A stretch of DNA of 64,000 bases, taken from JAJEFO01 sp965209045 (GTDB taxonomy: Bacteria; Pseudomonadota; Alphaproteobacteria; Rhodobacterales; Rhodobacteraceae). Positions 9,262-18,011 of this stretch are shown here, one piece after another. The notes under the pieces were generated by a model. That model was not told where the DNA came from and searched no databases. It worked only from the letters and a program-made list of their open reading frames with translations. Within the stretch, counting starts at the first letter, position 1. Every line of letters begins with the position of its first letter. The translations under genes were made by a program, and so were the position numbers. The stretch lies in contig CBDBPW010000001.1 of the NCBI GenBank assembly GCA_965209045.1, positions 186,001-250,000 on the forward strand, read 5' to 3'.

Positions 9262-10067
9262 GCGGCAACGACGTCTCCGACTGGTGGTCGACAGCAATAA
9301 TCGACATGGAGCCGGGCCGGATCCGCCTGCGGGGCCATCCGATCGAGGAACTGATCGGAAAGCTCACGTTGCCGGAAACGATCTGGCTGATGACCCGAGG
9401 CGAGATGCCCGAGGAAGGCCAGGCCCGGCTTCTCGAAGCCGCACTGGTCGCCGCAGTGGACCATGGGCCGCAGGCGCCATCGATCGCCGCCGCACGCATG
9501 GCCGTGACATGCGGGCTTCCCCTGAACAACGCAATGGCTTCCGCGGTCAACATGCTCGGTGACGTGCATGGGGGCGCAGGAGAGCAGGCGGTCGAGTTCC
9601 TTGATGGCATTGCCAAGGCGGCCAGTTCCGGAACCGGGCTGGCACAGGCAGCTTCGGAAGGGGTAGACAACTGGCAGCATGCCCGCAACGCATTCGTGCC
9701 GGGTTTCGGCCACAGGTTCCACAAGCCGTCCGACCCACGTGCGCCGCGTCTTCTCTCCCTGGTGGACAAGGCCGGCGAATGCGGCGTCGTCACGGGGCGG
9801 TACGCCCATGCCGGACGCGCGGTCGAAGACGAGTTGAGCAGACGGAAGGGCAAGCCCGTGCCGATGAACATCGACGGGGCGACGGCCGTCATCTTTGCCG
9901 AACTCGGCTTTGCGCCGCCGCTGGCACGCGGCCTCTTCTGTCTCTCGCGCTCTGTCGGCATACTGGCCCACGCGTGGGAACAGATGCAGCAGGGCGGGCG
10001 CAACAAGGGGCCGACACCTCCCGAATATCGATGGAACTATACCGGCCCGGACCCGAACAAGCGATGA
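9258..10067 (+). CDS. Short citrate-synthase-fold protein, citryl-CoA-lyase-like
   Basis: At 269 residues this is much shorter than citrate synthase (about 430) and fits the stand-alone citryl-CoA lyase group. The three catalytic positions of the citrate synthase fold are present: His104 in GDVHGGAGEQ, His152 in PGFGHRFHKPSDPR, and Asp206 in MNIDGATA. The helix block DHGPQAPSIAAARMAV also matches. The expected reaction is cleavage of a citryl-CoA-like thioester to acetyl-CoA and a keto acid, or the reverse. It is the last gene of the co-directional run that begins at tctC. A 3-methyl or hydroxy analogue of citrate is as possible as citrate. Confidence 0.85.
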   Translation: MSGNDVSDWWSTAIIDMEPGRIRLRGHPIEELIGKLTLPETIWLMTRGEMPEEGQARLLEAALVAAVDHGPQAPSIAAARMAVTCGLPLNNAMASAVNMLGDVHGGAGEQAVEFLDGIAKAASSGTGLAQAASEGVDNWQHARNAFVPGFGHRFHKPSDPRAPRLLSLVDKAGECGVVTGRYAHAGRAVEDELSRRKGKPVPMNIDGATAVIFAELGFAPPLARGLFCLSRSVGILAHAWEQMQQGGRNKGPTPPEYRWNYTGPDPNKR

Positions 10068-10107
10068 CGGGGAACTGGACGCAGATCGTCCAACGCCCGT
10101 GGGCGGC

Positions 10108-10857
10108 TCAGCACGTATAGTTCATCCCGAGCCGGCCGCCATCGACGTAGATCGTCTCGCCGGTGATGTAGCTTGCCTTGTCGCTGATCAGGAAGGCGAC
10201 GACGTCGGCGATCTCGCTTGGCGCGCCGACGCGCTTGAGCGGCGTTCTTGACATTATCGTCTTCATCGCGTCGGGGCTCGCGTTGACGGCCGCCATCATG
10301 GCCGTGTCAATCGACCCCGGCCCGACCGCGTTGACTCGGATGTTGTGCGGCGCAAGCGCAAGCGCGGCCGACTTGGTGAGCTGCATCACGCCGCCCTTCG
10401 AGGCGCAGTAGGCGGGAATTGCCGGAATCGCGACCTGGGCATTGATCGACGACATGTTGACGATCGCGCCCTCGATGCCCGCGTCGATCATCATGCGCGC
10501 CGCGTGCTGGAGCGCCGCGAAGGCGCCCGTGAGATTGACGTCGATCACCTTCCGGAATGTGGCGATGTCGTAGTCGAGGAAGTCCCCCGGCTCCGAAATC
10601 CCCGCATTGTTGACCAAGGCCGAGACCGGACCGTGATCGGCCGCGATTCGATCGAACATGTCCGAGACCTGCGCCGGGTCGCCCATGTCGCAGGCGATCC
10701 CGTTCGCATCCTGGCCGAGCTTCTTCGCCGCGTCCTCCACGCTCGCGTTGATATCCGCGAGAATGATCCTGAATCCGTCATTGGCCAGCGCTTCCGCGCA
10801 TGCATGTCCGATGCCCTGCGCGCCCCCGGTCACCAATGCGATCGGCTTTTCCGTCAT
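10108..10857 (-). CDS. Short-chain dehydrogenase/reductase
   Basis: This 249-residue classical SDR has the cofactor motif TGGAQGIG at residues 10-17, the NNAG motif, and the active-site pair in YCASKGG. It ends with a typical YVDGG stretch. The start at 10857 is supported by a strong GGAGGG ribosome site; an upstream in-frame start (10875) lacks one. It converges on the citryl-CoA-lyase-like gene and diverges from the 6-phosphogluconate dehydrogenase gene, sharing a 101-base promoter region with the latter. Substrate unknown. Oxidation of a hydroxy acid or alcohol linked to the neighbouring catabolic operon is plausible but not shown. Confidence 0.9.
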   Translation of the reverse strand: MTEKPIALVTGGAQGIGHACAEALANDGFRIILADINASVEDAAKKLGQDANGIACDMGDPAQVSDMFDRIAADHGPVSALVNNAGISEPGDFLDYDIATFRKVIDVNLTGAFAALQHAARMMIDAGIEGAIVNMSSINAQVAIPAIPAYCASKGGVMQLTKSAALALAPHNIRVNAVGPGSIDTAMMAAVNASPDAMKTIMSRTPLKRVGAPSEIADVVAFLISDKASYITGETIYVDGGRLGMNYTC

Positions 10858-10958
10858 TGCTCGCCCTCCTGCCAAGCTCGGGCCTGACTGTCGTTGCGTT
10901 TCCGGCCCTTGGCCGTAGTGTTAGCGCCGGAACTGCCGGACGGGAACAGGAAAGACGC

Positions 10959-12392
10959 ATGCCAGAATCGGAAATCGGAGTTGTCGGGCTTGGAACCATG
11001 GGCGCGATGCTGACGCTCAACGTTGCCGACAACGGCTTTCGGGTGTCGGCGTACAACCGCACCCATGCACGCGTCACCGAGCTCATGGACGCTGCAGGAG
11101 GTCTCGCGCGGCGAATCGCGCCTTGCAAGTCCGTCGAGGCGCTTGTCCAGTCGTTGAAGCGCCCTCGAAACGTCATACTGATGGTGCCTGCCGGCCAGGT
11201 GGTCGATGCCCAGATCGACGCCCTTCGGCCCTTGCTCGACGACGATGACATGATCGTCGACATGGGCAACGCGAACTTCCACGACACGAGGCGGCGCGCG
11301 CAAGCCGCTCGTGAGGCCGGACGCCCGTATCTTGGTGTCGGCATCTCGGGGGGTGCCGAAGGCGCGCGCTTCGGGCCGTCCATCATGGGCGGCGGCCCGC
11401 GGAATTGCTGGGACCGGGTCGCGCACATTCTCGACGCGATCGCGGCAGACCACGAAGGCCAGCCATGTTCCCTCTGGATGGGCGAGGATGGCGCGGGACA
11501 TTTCGTCAAGACGGTGCACAACGGCATCGAATACGCGGACATGCAGTTGATCGCGGAAGCCTACGGGGTCATGCGCGACGGCATGGGCATGTCCGCGACA
11601 GACTGCGCGGAGGTGTTCACGCGCTGGAACGACGGCATCCTCAAGAGCTATCTTGTCGAGATCTCCGGAAAGGTGGCCGCCGCCAGGGACGACGGCACCG
11701 GTGAGCCCGCGCTGGACGTCATACTTGACCGGGCCGGACAGAAGGGAACGGGTCGCTGGACGGTGATCGAAAGCCAGATGCTCGGCGCCCCGGTTCCGGT
11801 GATCGAGGCGGCGGTTGGCGCCCGCAACATGTCGGCGATGCGGGACCTGCGCCTGCATGGCGCCAGTCTCTATCAGCCGAACGCATGCCGCCTGGAGGAC
11901 GGGTTGGCAATTCAGGATCTGGAACAGGCGCTGATCGCAGGGAAGATCCTCTGCTACGCGCAGGGCTTCGATCTTCTTTGCAAGGCCAGCACGGAATTCG
12001 GCTGGTCGCTGCCAATGCCGGGAATCGCCGAGATCTGGCGCGAGGGCTGCATCATACGCTCGGCAATGCTGAACGACATGGCGGCGGCCCTTCGGGAGTC
12101 GCCGGGCACGAACCTGGCGCTTGCAGACCGTTTTCGCGCCCTCATGGGCCAGAACGTCGAGGGCCTCCGGAAAACCGCGCTTGCCGCGCAGGCCGCTCGC
12201 CTTCCGGTCCCTGCGCTTGCCGCGGCGCTTGCCTATTTCGACACTTTGACCTGCGAGCGGACGACCGCCAACATGCTCCAGGCGCAGCGCGACTATTTCG
12301 GGGCACACGGCTTCGAACGCATCGACGGCGAAGGCGAGCATCACGGACCTTGGCACGGTCACGATCTAGATGGGAATCCTGCCCAAGGCTGA
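10959..12392 (+). CDS. gnd: 6-phosphogluconate dehydrogenase (decarboxylating)
   Basis: The 477-residue product has the full-length GND architecture: an N-terminal Rossmann motif GVVGLGTMGAMLTLNVADNG, the MVPAG and MGNANFHDT segments, the substrate-binding VGISGGAEGARFGPSIMGGG block around residue 128, and the catalytic-lysine helix HFVKTVHNGIEYADMQLI. It oxidises and decarboxylates 6-phosphogluconate to ribulose-5-phosphate in the cytosolic pentose phosphate route. AGGAAAG precedes the ATG at 10959. It is divergent from the SDR gene. Finding it beside a carboxylate catabolic cluster and not beside zwf/pgl is a little unusual; a relative acting on another sugar-acid phosphate cannot be excluded. 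Confidence 0.9.
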   Translation: MPESEIGVVGLGTMGAMLTLNVADNGFRVSAYNRTHARVTELMDAAGGLARRIAPCKSVEALVQSLKRPRNVILMVPAGQVVDAQIDALRPLLDDDDMIVDMGNANFHDTRRRAQAAREAGRPYLGVGISGGAEGARFGPSIMGGGPRNCWDRVAHILDAIAADHEGQPCSLWMGEDGAGHFVKTVHNGIEYADMQLIAEAYGVMRDGMGMSATDCAEVFTRWNDGILKSYLVEISGKVAAARDDGTGEPALDVILDRAGQKGTGRWTVIESQMLGAPVPVIEAAVGARNMSAMRDLRLHGASLYQPNACRLEDGLAIQDLEQALIAGKILCYAQGFDLLCKASTEFGWSLPMPGIAEIWREGCIIRSAMLNDMAAALRESPGTNLALADRFRALMGQNVEGLRKTALAAQAARLPVPALAAALAYFDTLTCERTTANMLQAQRDYFGAHGFERIDGEGEHHGPWHGHDLDGNPAQG

Positions 12393-12531
12393 CAGTGCCG
12401 GGAACCGGCCACGCCCCGGCGTGCCGCGGAACGCGTGGAACCGAGCGGACGTCCGTCTGCCTTCATTGAAGGGAGATCAGCGCCGCCCGGTTCTTGCTCA
12501 GTACGGGATGCCATCCGCCGGCAGGTCGGAA

Positions 12532-13563
12532 TCAGCCTCGGCCGCGATCAAGCAGGCGCGCGGCCAGCGGCGCTCCCGTGATGACGATCACGAGGCGCAA
12601 TACGTGATGCGCGACGATGAATGACATGTCCGCCCCGACAACAAGCGCCAGAACCGTGAGTTCCGCCTGGCCGCCCGGCGAGTACGCCAGCAGCGCGGAC
12701 ATCCCTGGGGCGAGCCCGAAGGAATAGATCGCCTCCACGAAGGCCACGGTCAGAATGATCAGGAGTCCGCAGAATCCCAGGCCGGCCAGAATGTCCTTCC
12801 GGATCTCGTTCACCGTAATGCCGTTGTAGTTGCTGCCGATGGTCATCCCGATGAAGAACTGTGCCGCCCAGATGGCTTCCGCAGGCGGCCGCTGTTCGAG
12901 AAGGCCTGCCAGCGTCGCCGCGGCCGCCAGGATCATCGGGCCAAGAATCGTGGCCCCGAACAGTCCGACCTTTCGCGCCGCCCACCAGCCGAACCCGGCA
13001 ACGAACACCATCAAGGCCAGTTCGGATGGCGGGACCGTCGTCAGCGGAACGCCCGGGGGGCGGTCAAGGTCCGCATCCCATATGCCTTTCAGGAGAAACG
13101 GCAACGCCACCACGATCACGAGGACGCGGGTGGCATGAATCAGCGACAGGGCACGGACATTGCCGCCCGCTTCCTCGCCGAAAACGACCATGTCCTGAAG
13201 ACCGCCTGGCATCGCCGCGTAGTAGGCGGTCGGAAAGTCGTACCCACACAGGCGCCGGAAATAAGGCACTCCGGCCACGCCGATGGCGAGAATGAACACG
13301 GGCATCAGGATGAGCGTCGGCCACATGGACGGAAAGGTTGCCAGCACGGCTGGTGTGAGCGTTGCGCCCACGGCGACGCCGAGGACAGTCCGCATCGCGG
13401 CGTTGACCGGCTTGACGCCACCGAGCGGAACGCCCAGGAGTGCGGCAATGAGACAACTCGTGACCGGGCCAAGCAGCCAGGGCAGCGGCAGCGCCAGAAG
13501 ATGAAACGCCGCCACGCCGAACAGACCGGAGGCAAGTGCGTTGAGAACGGGAACTACCGGCAT
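12532..13563 (-). CDS. AbrB family membrane protein
   Basis: The 343-residue product consists of about ten hydrophobic helices arranged as two similar halves. The first half carries the family block AYYAAMPGGLQDMVVFGEE, and the second repeats a GGQAEL motif. This is the AbrB family of E. coli, sometimes annotated as putative ammonia monooxygenase; transport, possibly of small carboxylates, is more likely but unproven. The ATG at 13563 has AGGAACTGC in front, which favours it over upstream starts that add 87 unlikely residues. A second family member lies at 47211-48314. Confidence 0.85.
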   Translation of the reverse strand: MPVVPVLNALASGLFGVAAFHLLALPLPWLLGPVTSCLIAALLGVPLGGVKPVNAAMRTVLGVAVGATLTPAVLATFPSMWPTLILMPVFILAIGVAGVPYFRRLCGYDFPTAYYAAMPGGLQDMVVFGEEAGGNVRALSLIHATRVLVIVVALPFLLKGIWDADLDRPPGVPLTTVPPSELALMVFVAGFGWWAARKVGLFGATILGPMILAAAATLAGLLEQRPPAEAIWAAQFFIGMTIGSNYNGITVNEIRKDILAGLGFCGLLIILTVAFVEAIYSFGLAPGMSALLAYSPGGQAELTVLALVVGADMSFIVAHHVLRLVIVITGAPLAARLLDRGRG

Positions 13564-13993
13564 GCAGTTCCTGCCAGAGCAGAGAGGCACAACGACTGCC
13601 GGCCCGCGCCCTTCCTGGTGAGCGGTCCGGTCACGAGACGCCGTTCCTCCCCGGACTGCAGGGCGGCACGTGCAGGACGTCCGGCCCCAGCGCCGGGCGA
13701 ATTCCGGTTGCGGTTGGCAGACGTGCGGCAATCCGCATTGCACTCCACGGATCCAGTTCAACAACCATGCCCGCTTCTTCCTCCATATGGCGCGGGGATG
13801 GAAGAACGTTGGTTCCGGCTGCATGATGAAACCTTCGGGGATCGGGCCGCGCGATCATCTGGCACGCATCTTGCCAGGCATCGACGGGCGGGCGTGAACC
13901 GGGCTCCTGCGACGGCGTGCGCGGCGCGCGGTGCGCATCTTGTGCAGGGATCAGTCCGTGGCCTACGATGCGAATTCTGGAGCGGATGCAATC
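13564..13993. other. Intergenic region between the AbrB gene and hpnC
   Basis: These 430 bases separate the divergent AbrB-family gene and hpnC and must carry their promoters. No clear -35/-10 pair stands out. Open frames here are arginine-rich noise, except for the last 63 bases, which are in frame with hpnC and could be an N-terminal extension starting at GTG 13931. Confidence 0.45.
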
Positions 13994-14854
13994 TTGAGCG
14001 ACAGCGGACACATTTTGCAGGTGGAAGCCCCATCGGGCAAGGACGCCGAATACGAGAACTTTCCCGTCGGCTCGATACTGCTTCCCGCCCGGCTGCGACC
14101 CCATGTTGCCACGTTTTACGCATTTGCCCGCGCCATTGACGACATTGCGGATTCACCGGATCTCACGGCCGAGGAAAAGACGGCGCGACTGGAAGGGTTT
14201 GAACGTGAGCTTCGGCTCGCCGAAGGACGCCCCGGCTACGAAAAGGCCACGCGAATGGCCGCAAGCCTCTCAGAGACAGGCGTCAGCGACGTCCATTGCC
14301 GCAATCTCGTCCGGTACTGCCTGCAAGACGCGACAAAGAGCCGCTACGCGTCCTGGCAGGAAGTGATCGACTACTGCATGCTCTCCGCTGCACCGGTCGG
14401 GCGGTACCTGATCGATCTTCATGGCGGTTCAAGCGCCGGCTACGGAAGTTCGGACGCGTTGTGCAACGCGCTTCAGGTCATCAATCACCTGCAGGATTTC
14501 GGCGACGACTTCAGGACTCTGGACCGCATCTATCTGCCCGAGGACTGGATGGCGGAGTCTGGAGTCAACGTTGAGGAACTCGGCAAGGACCGTACTTCCG
14601 ATCGGCTTCGCGTCGTCATCGACAAGTGCCTGACCGAAATCGAGACACTCATGAGGGATGCGCGCCAACTGCCTGGACACATCAACCACCGCCGCCTGAG
14701 ACTCGAAGCCGCCGTCATCGTTCGATTGGCTGACAGGTTGGCCTGGCAACTCTCGCGAAAGGATCCTCTGGCGGAACGGGTCAAGCTGACAAGGCCGGAA
14801 GCCGCGATTTGCACGATGCGAGGGCTGGCCGGCGGCCTCGTCCTGTCGCGATGA
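13994..14854 (+). CDS. hpnC: Hydroxysqualene synthase HpnC
   Basis: This trans-isoprenyl-diphosphate-synthase-fold protein opens with APSGKDAEYENFPVGS, which is characteristic of HpnC. It holds the two aspartate-rich motifs: FARAIDDIADS in the first third, and HLQDFGDDFRTLDRIYLPED in the middle. HpnC converts presqualene diphosphate to hydroxysqualene. HpnD and HpnE, encoded on the opposite strand just after it, make its substrate and finish the conversion to squalene. I choose a TTG at 13994 because GGAG lies about 11 bases upstream and the N-terminus then matches the family; a GTG at 13931 in the same frame would add 21 residues. Confidence 0.9.
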   Translation: MSDSGHILQVEAPSGKDAEYENFPVGSILLPARLRPHVATFYAFARAIDDIADSPDLTAEEKTARLEGFERELRLAEGRPGYEKATRMAASLSETGVSDVHCRNLVRYCLQDATKSRYASWQEVIDYCMLSAAPVGRYLIDLHGGSSAGYGSSDALCNALQVINHLQDFGDDFRTLDRIYLPEDWMAESGVNVEELGKDRTSDRLRVVIDKCLTEIETLMRDARQLPGHINHRRLRLEAAVIVRLADRLAWQLSRKDPLAERVKLTRPEAAICTMRGLAGGLVLSR

Positions 14855-14921
14855 TCCCTGCGGCACCGTTCACGATCCCCGGGCCGGCACACCTGGCATC
14901 TGCAACTCGCCGGACGATGGG

Positions 14922-16232
14922 TCAGGTCGCGGCACGCTGTCCGCCTGGATCGTCCGTGAGTGCCTGACCCATGCTCCCGGCCGCCAGTTCAGCGGCCTGC
15001 CTGCCGGACCGCACCGCACCCTCGATCGTTGCCGGCAAACCGGTATCCGTCCAGTCTCCGGCAAGGAAGACACCCGGTGGGCCGGCATCGGACCCGGGCC
15101 GTCGCCCGACCTGTTCCGGTGTCTGGGCAATGGTTGCCATCCGCTCGACGATGACACGGTGCGGCGGCAGAATGGCCGCGTCGCCTTCCAGGTCCAGTGA
15201 CCGTCGGACATCGTCCCAGATCGCACCCACCTTGCTTCGCCCGTCGACGTCGCCCTGGCAGGCGCTGACCGTCGCCGACACGATGCCGCCCCGCCAGAAC
15301 AGCCACTCCGCCGTACCGCCAAGGAGCCCGAGGAATGGCGGATCCTCCGGCGCCCACGAGACACGTTCTGGCATCCGGAAATGCACATTGACGATTCCGC
15401 GATGCTCGTTCGGAACGCGCAGGCCCGGAACCAGTTCGTCGGCAACGCGGGCAGGCACGGCCAGGATCACGCGGTCAACCGGTCCAACCTGGATTTCGCC
15501 GTCCCTGAAACACAGGGCCGTGACACGGCCTGCCTCGTTCAACGTGATCGAACGAAGCCGCGTGCGAAAGCGCAGTTCGGCTCCATTTCCCGCCAGAAAG
15601 GCCACTGCCGGATCCGCGAAGGCGCTGCCCAGCCCCTGCCTCGCCGTCAGGGGCCGGCAGGCACGGCCCCCTCGGCCAACGGTTTCACGCAGAACCGGCT
15701 TCATGAGCACGGCTGCTGCACGCTCGGGCTCGGTGTTGAGAACCGCAATCGACACCGGCTTCCAGAATCGCTCGTGCAGCTGACCGCAAGGCGACAGGAC
15801 TTCGCTGATCGACGATCCCGGACCTGCATTCAACAGGCGGAGGGACTTTGCATAGTCCGCGAGTCGCGCACCCGGAACCCGTCCGTCGCGGGAAAGCGGT
15901 CTGCCAGGGATGCGGCCGTTGCCCAAGTCAACCGTCCAACGTTCACCCGTGGCGAGATCCAGGAACGGAAATCGGGCGCTGGCCGGACCGGTCAGCCTGT
16001 CCCGTGCACCGATCAGGGCCAGGAACCGCTGAATCGAGGTGTTGCCGGAGAGCATCAGATGGCTCCCGTTGTCGATTGTGGCCCCCAAGCTTTCGTCGTG
16101 GAACGAACGGCAGCGTCCGCCGGCATGGCCGGTCGCTTCGTGAACGGCCACGCGAACACCGCTTGCAGCCAACTCGCACGCCGCGCTCAGGCCGGCAACG
16201 CCTGCGCCAACCACATGGGCGAGTCCAGGCAC
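14922..16232 (-). CDS. hpnE: Hydroxysqualene dehydroxylase HpnE
   Basis: The 436-residue flavoprotein begins with the FAD motif VVGAGVAGLSAACELAASG, followed by HEATGHAGGRCRSF and DNGSHLMLSGN, features of the HpnE group of amine-oxidase-like enzymes. The C-terminal FAD segment GVFLAGDWTDTGLPATIEGA is present. It reductively removes the hydroxyl of hydroxysqualene to give squalene. Translation appears to start at GTG 16230-16232, immediately after the hpnD stop codon, so the two genes form a coupled pair. Squalene then feeds hopanoid or sterol synthesis; no cyclase gene is in this window. Confidence 0.92.
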   Translation of the reverse strand: MPGLAHVVGAGVAGLSAACELAASGVRVAVHEATGHAGGRCRSFHDESLGATIDNGSHLMLSGNTSIQRFLALIGARDRLTGPASARFPFLDLATGERWTVDLGNGRIPGRPLSRDGRVPGARLADYAKSLRLLNAGPGSSISEVLSPCGQLHERFWKPVSIAVLNTEPERAAAVLMKPVLRETVGRGGRACRPLTARQGLGSAFADPAVAFLAGNGAELRFRTRLRSITLNEAGRVTALCFRDGEIQVGPVDRVILAVPARVADELVPGLRVPNEHRGIVNVHFRMPERVSWAPEDPPFLGLLGGTAEWLFWRGGIVSATVSACQGDVDGRSKVGAIWDDVRRSLDLEGDAAILPPHRVIVERMATIAQTPEQVGRRPGSDAGPPGVFLAGDWTDTGLPATIEGAVRSGRQAAELAAGSMGQALTDDPGGQRAAT

Positions 16233-17105
16233 CTAGAACAGGCCGTGGCGCAGGGCCAGGCAGGCCTTTCGAAACGAGCCGACGGAAATCCGCTCGGACG
16301 GAAACGGCGAAAACCCCGCTCCGACGATCCGTTCCAGGAGCTTTCCGTACACCGCGCGCATCATCCTGGCGGGCCGGATGTCCTGAGGTCGGCAGGCGCT
16401 CATGATCTTGTCCGCAGCCGCGAAGTGGTCCCAGGCTTTCGCCGAAAGGCCCTGGCAGACAATGTCCACTGCAGGCTGGTCGGCAACCGTTTCGGCGCGC
16501 GGACATTCAAGACCCGCCGCATGAAGAGCGGATGCGGGCAGGTAGATCCGGTTGCGCCGGGCGTCTTCGCGAACGTCTCGCAGGATGTTGGTCAACTGAA
16601 GCGCCGAACCGAGTGAGGCCGCCAACTGCCTGCCGGTCCCGGGATCGAGTCCGAACACCCGACAGGACATCCTTCCGACCGAACAGGCCACGCGGTCAAC
16701 ATATGTCGCCAACGCCGCCTCATCGGGAATGCGCACTGACGGCGCCGCGTCCGTCATCATTCCGTCAATCACGCAATTGAGGTCGGATTCCGCAAGTCCG
16801 TAGTCGAGAACCGGCCTGACAAGTGCCCTGACCGTCGCCCGGGCCGGCTCCTCCCCCCTGTAGAGCCGCTCCACGTCACGCCTGTAGCCGTTGAGCGCCT
16901 CCTGCTTGCGAATCGTCTCGCCGGGCTCGTCCGCTATGTCGTCGACCTCGCGGCAAAACGCGTAGATCGCATACATCGCGTCGCGCTTCGCGGGCAGCAT
17001 GCGTCGCATCGCCCAGAAAAACGCGGAACCCGAATTCGCGACCAATGTCTCTGCGTAACGCTTTGCCGCGAGCTCGCCTGACCGGTTCACGTTCGCAAAT
17101 TGCAT
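16233..17105 (-). CDS. hpnD: Presqualene diphosphate synthase HpnD
   Basis: The product, about 290 residues, is a squalene/phytoene synthase family protein with FCREVDDIADEPGE as the first aspartate-rich motif and LTNILRDVREDARRNRIYLP as the second. The SGSAFFWAMRRMLPAKRDAMYAIYAF segment before the first motif is the conserved start of the fold. It joins two farnesyl diphosphates into presqualene diphosphate, the substrate of HpnC. The start is placed at ATG 17105; ATG 17120 is an alternative, and neither has a clear Shine-Dalgarno. It is the first gene of the hpnD-hpnE unit and diverges from the STAS gene. Confidence 0.9.
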   Translation of the reverse strand: MQFANVNRSGELAAKRYAETLVANSGSAFFWAMRRMLPAKRDAMYAIYAFCREVDDIADEPGETIRKQEALNGYRRDVERLYRGEEPARATVRALVRPVLDYGLAESDLNCVIDGMMTDAAPSVRIPDEAALATYVDRVACSVGRMSCRVFGLDPGTGRQLAASLGSALQLTNILRDVREDARRNRIYLPASALHAAGLECPRAETVADQPAVDIVCQGLSAKAWDHFAAADKIMSACRPQDIRPARMMRAVYGKLLERIVGAGFSPFPSERISVGSFRKACLALRHGLF

Positions 17106-17363
17106 TGGGCACAGATACATCGCGGATCGGGATCGATCAACCGAATTGCCCGCAGCAGGCGGCTTCCAGTTCCTTGATTCGTTGCGTGCAGGACGAGAAC
17201 CGGTCCCGCTCTCTGCGTCGAATTCAATGTGCCAGCTTGACCGCAACGGCCTTGACAAACTATCTATTCGCATCGGGAAGTGAACGCGGAAGAGTTGCCG
17301 GACTTCTGTCTGGGCGGCAAATCCTCTATACACGGCGAAAAGGCAATTCTGGGAAGGGAATCA

Positions 17364-17816
17364 ATGTCCGAATTGGAACTTGAGGTATTTGCGGCCGATA
17401 CCGGAACGGCAATCAGGATCGTCGGCCGGATTGACGGAAATTCCGCGCCCGTTCTCGACAGCCGGCTCAAGGAGCTCGACTTGAACCTTGGCCTGCCGAT
17501 AGTGCTTGACTTTGACGACGTGGACTTCGTCAGCAGTGCAGGGCTTCGAATCCTGTTGGTCCTTGCGAAACGCGTGGAGGCGGAGGGCGGATCCGTCATC
17601 ATCGCCCGATTGCAGCCCGAAGTCGACGAAGTCTTTGAAATCTCCGGGTTCAAGAGCATCTTCAGGCATCACCCGTCCTTGACAGCCGCCTTGACGGAGA
17701 ACGGCATGCCGGCCGATCTTTGCGGCGGGACCAGCGAGGAAGAGCCAAGTCCGGAGCAGGAAGGCGGCCTCGGACGTTTCGTCTCCAGAATCCTGCCCGG
17801 ACGGTCCGGCAATTGA
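17364..17816 (+). CDS. STAS domain protein, anti-sigma factor antagonist type
   Basis: The first 110 or so of 150 residues form a STAS domain: a beta-strand start ELEVFAADTGTAIRIVGRID, then the hallmark VLDFDDVDFVSSAGLRILL, where one of the serines in SSAG is the usual phosphorylation site. A tail rich in acidic residues and proline (GTSEEEPSPEQEGG) follows. Such proteins switch partners by binding a serine kinase/anti-sigma factor when unphosphorylated. No kinase or phosphatase gene is adjacent, so it is an orphan here. AAGGGA precedes the ATG at 17364. A perfect TTGACA at 17252-17257 may be a -35 box, but I found no matching -10. Confidence 0.85.
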   Translation: MSELELEVFAADTGTAIRIVGRIDGNSAPVLDSRLKELDLNLGLPIVLDFDDVDFVSSAGLRILLVLAKRVEAEGGSVIIARLQPEVDEVFEISGFKSIFRHHPSLTAALTENGMPADLCGGTSEEEPSPEQEGGLGRFVSRILPGRSGN

Positions 17817-18011
17817 TCAAGGTGCCTGCGGACCATGCCGCAGGCCACCCCGCGTCTGCAGCGAGACCGGCGGGCACGCGGACAAGTTCATCAAGCATGC
17901 CCTGATCGACGAAACGCTGGCCGACGCAAGCGCTCCGGGTCATGCCATGTCGGGACATCCCGTCGAACGAGGTGCCGGAACGATTGCGGACAACCGCTCA
18001 GCGAGGAAGAA

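Noticed and set aside
10854..12362. 502-codon minus-strand frame over gnd
   Set aside because: Shadow of gnd produced by the GC-rich codon pattern.
17252..17280. TTGACA as the promoter of the STAS gene
   Set aside because: The -35 is perfect, but no -10-like hexamer occurs at 16-18 bases, so no promoter feature was called.
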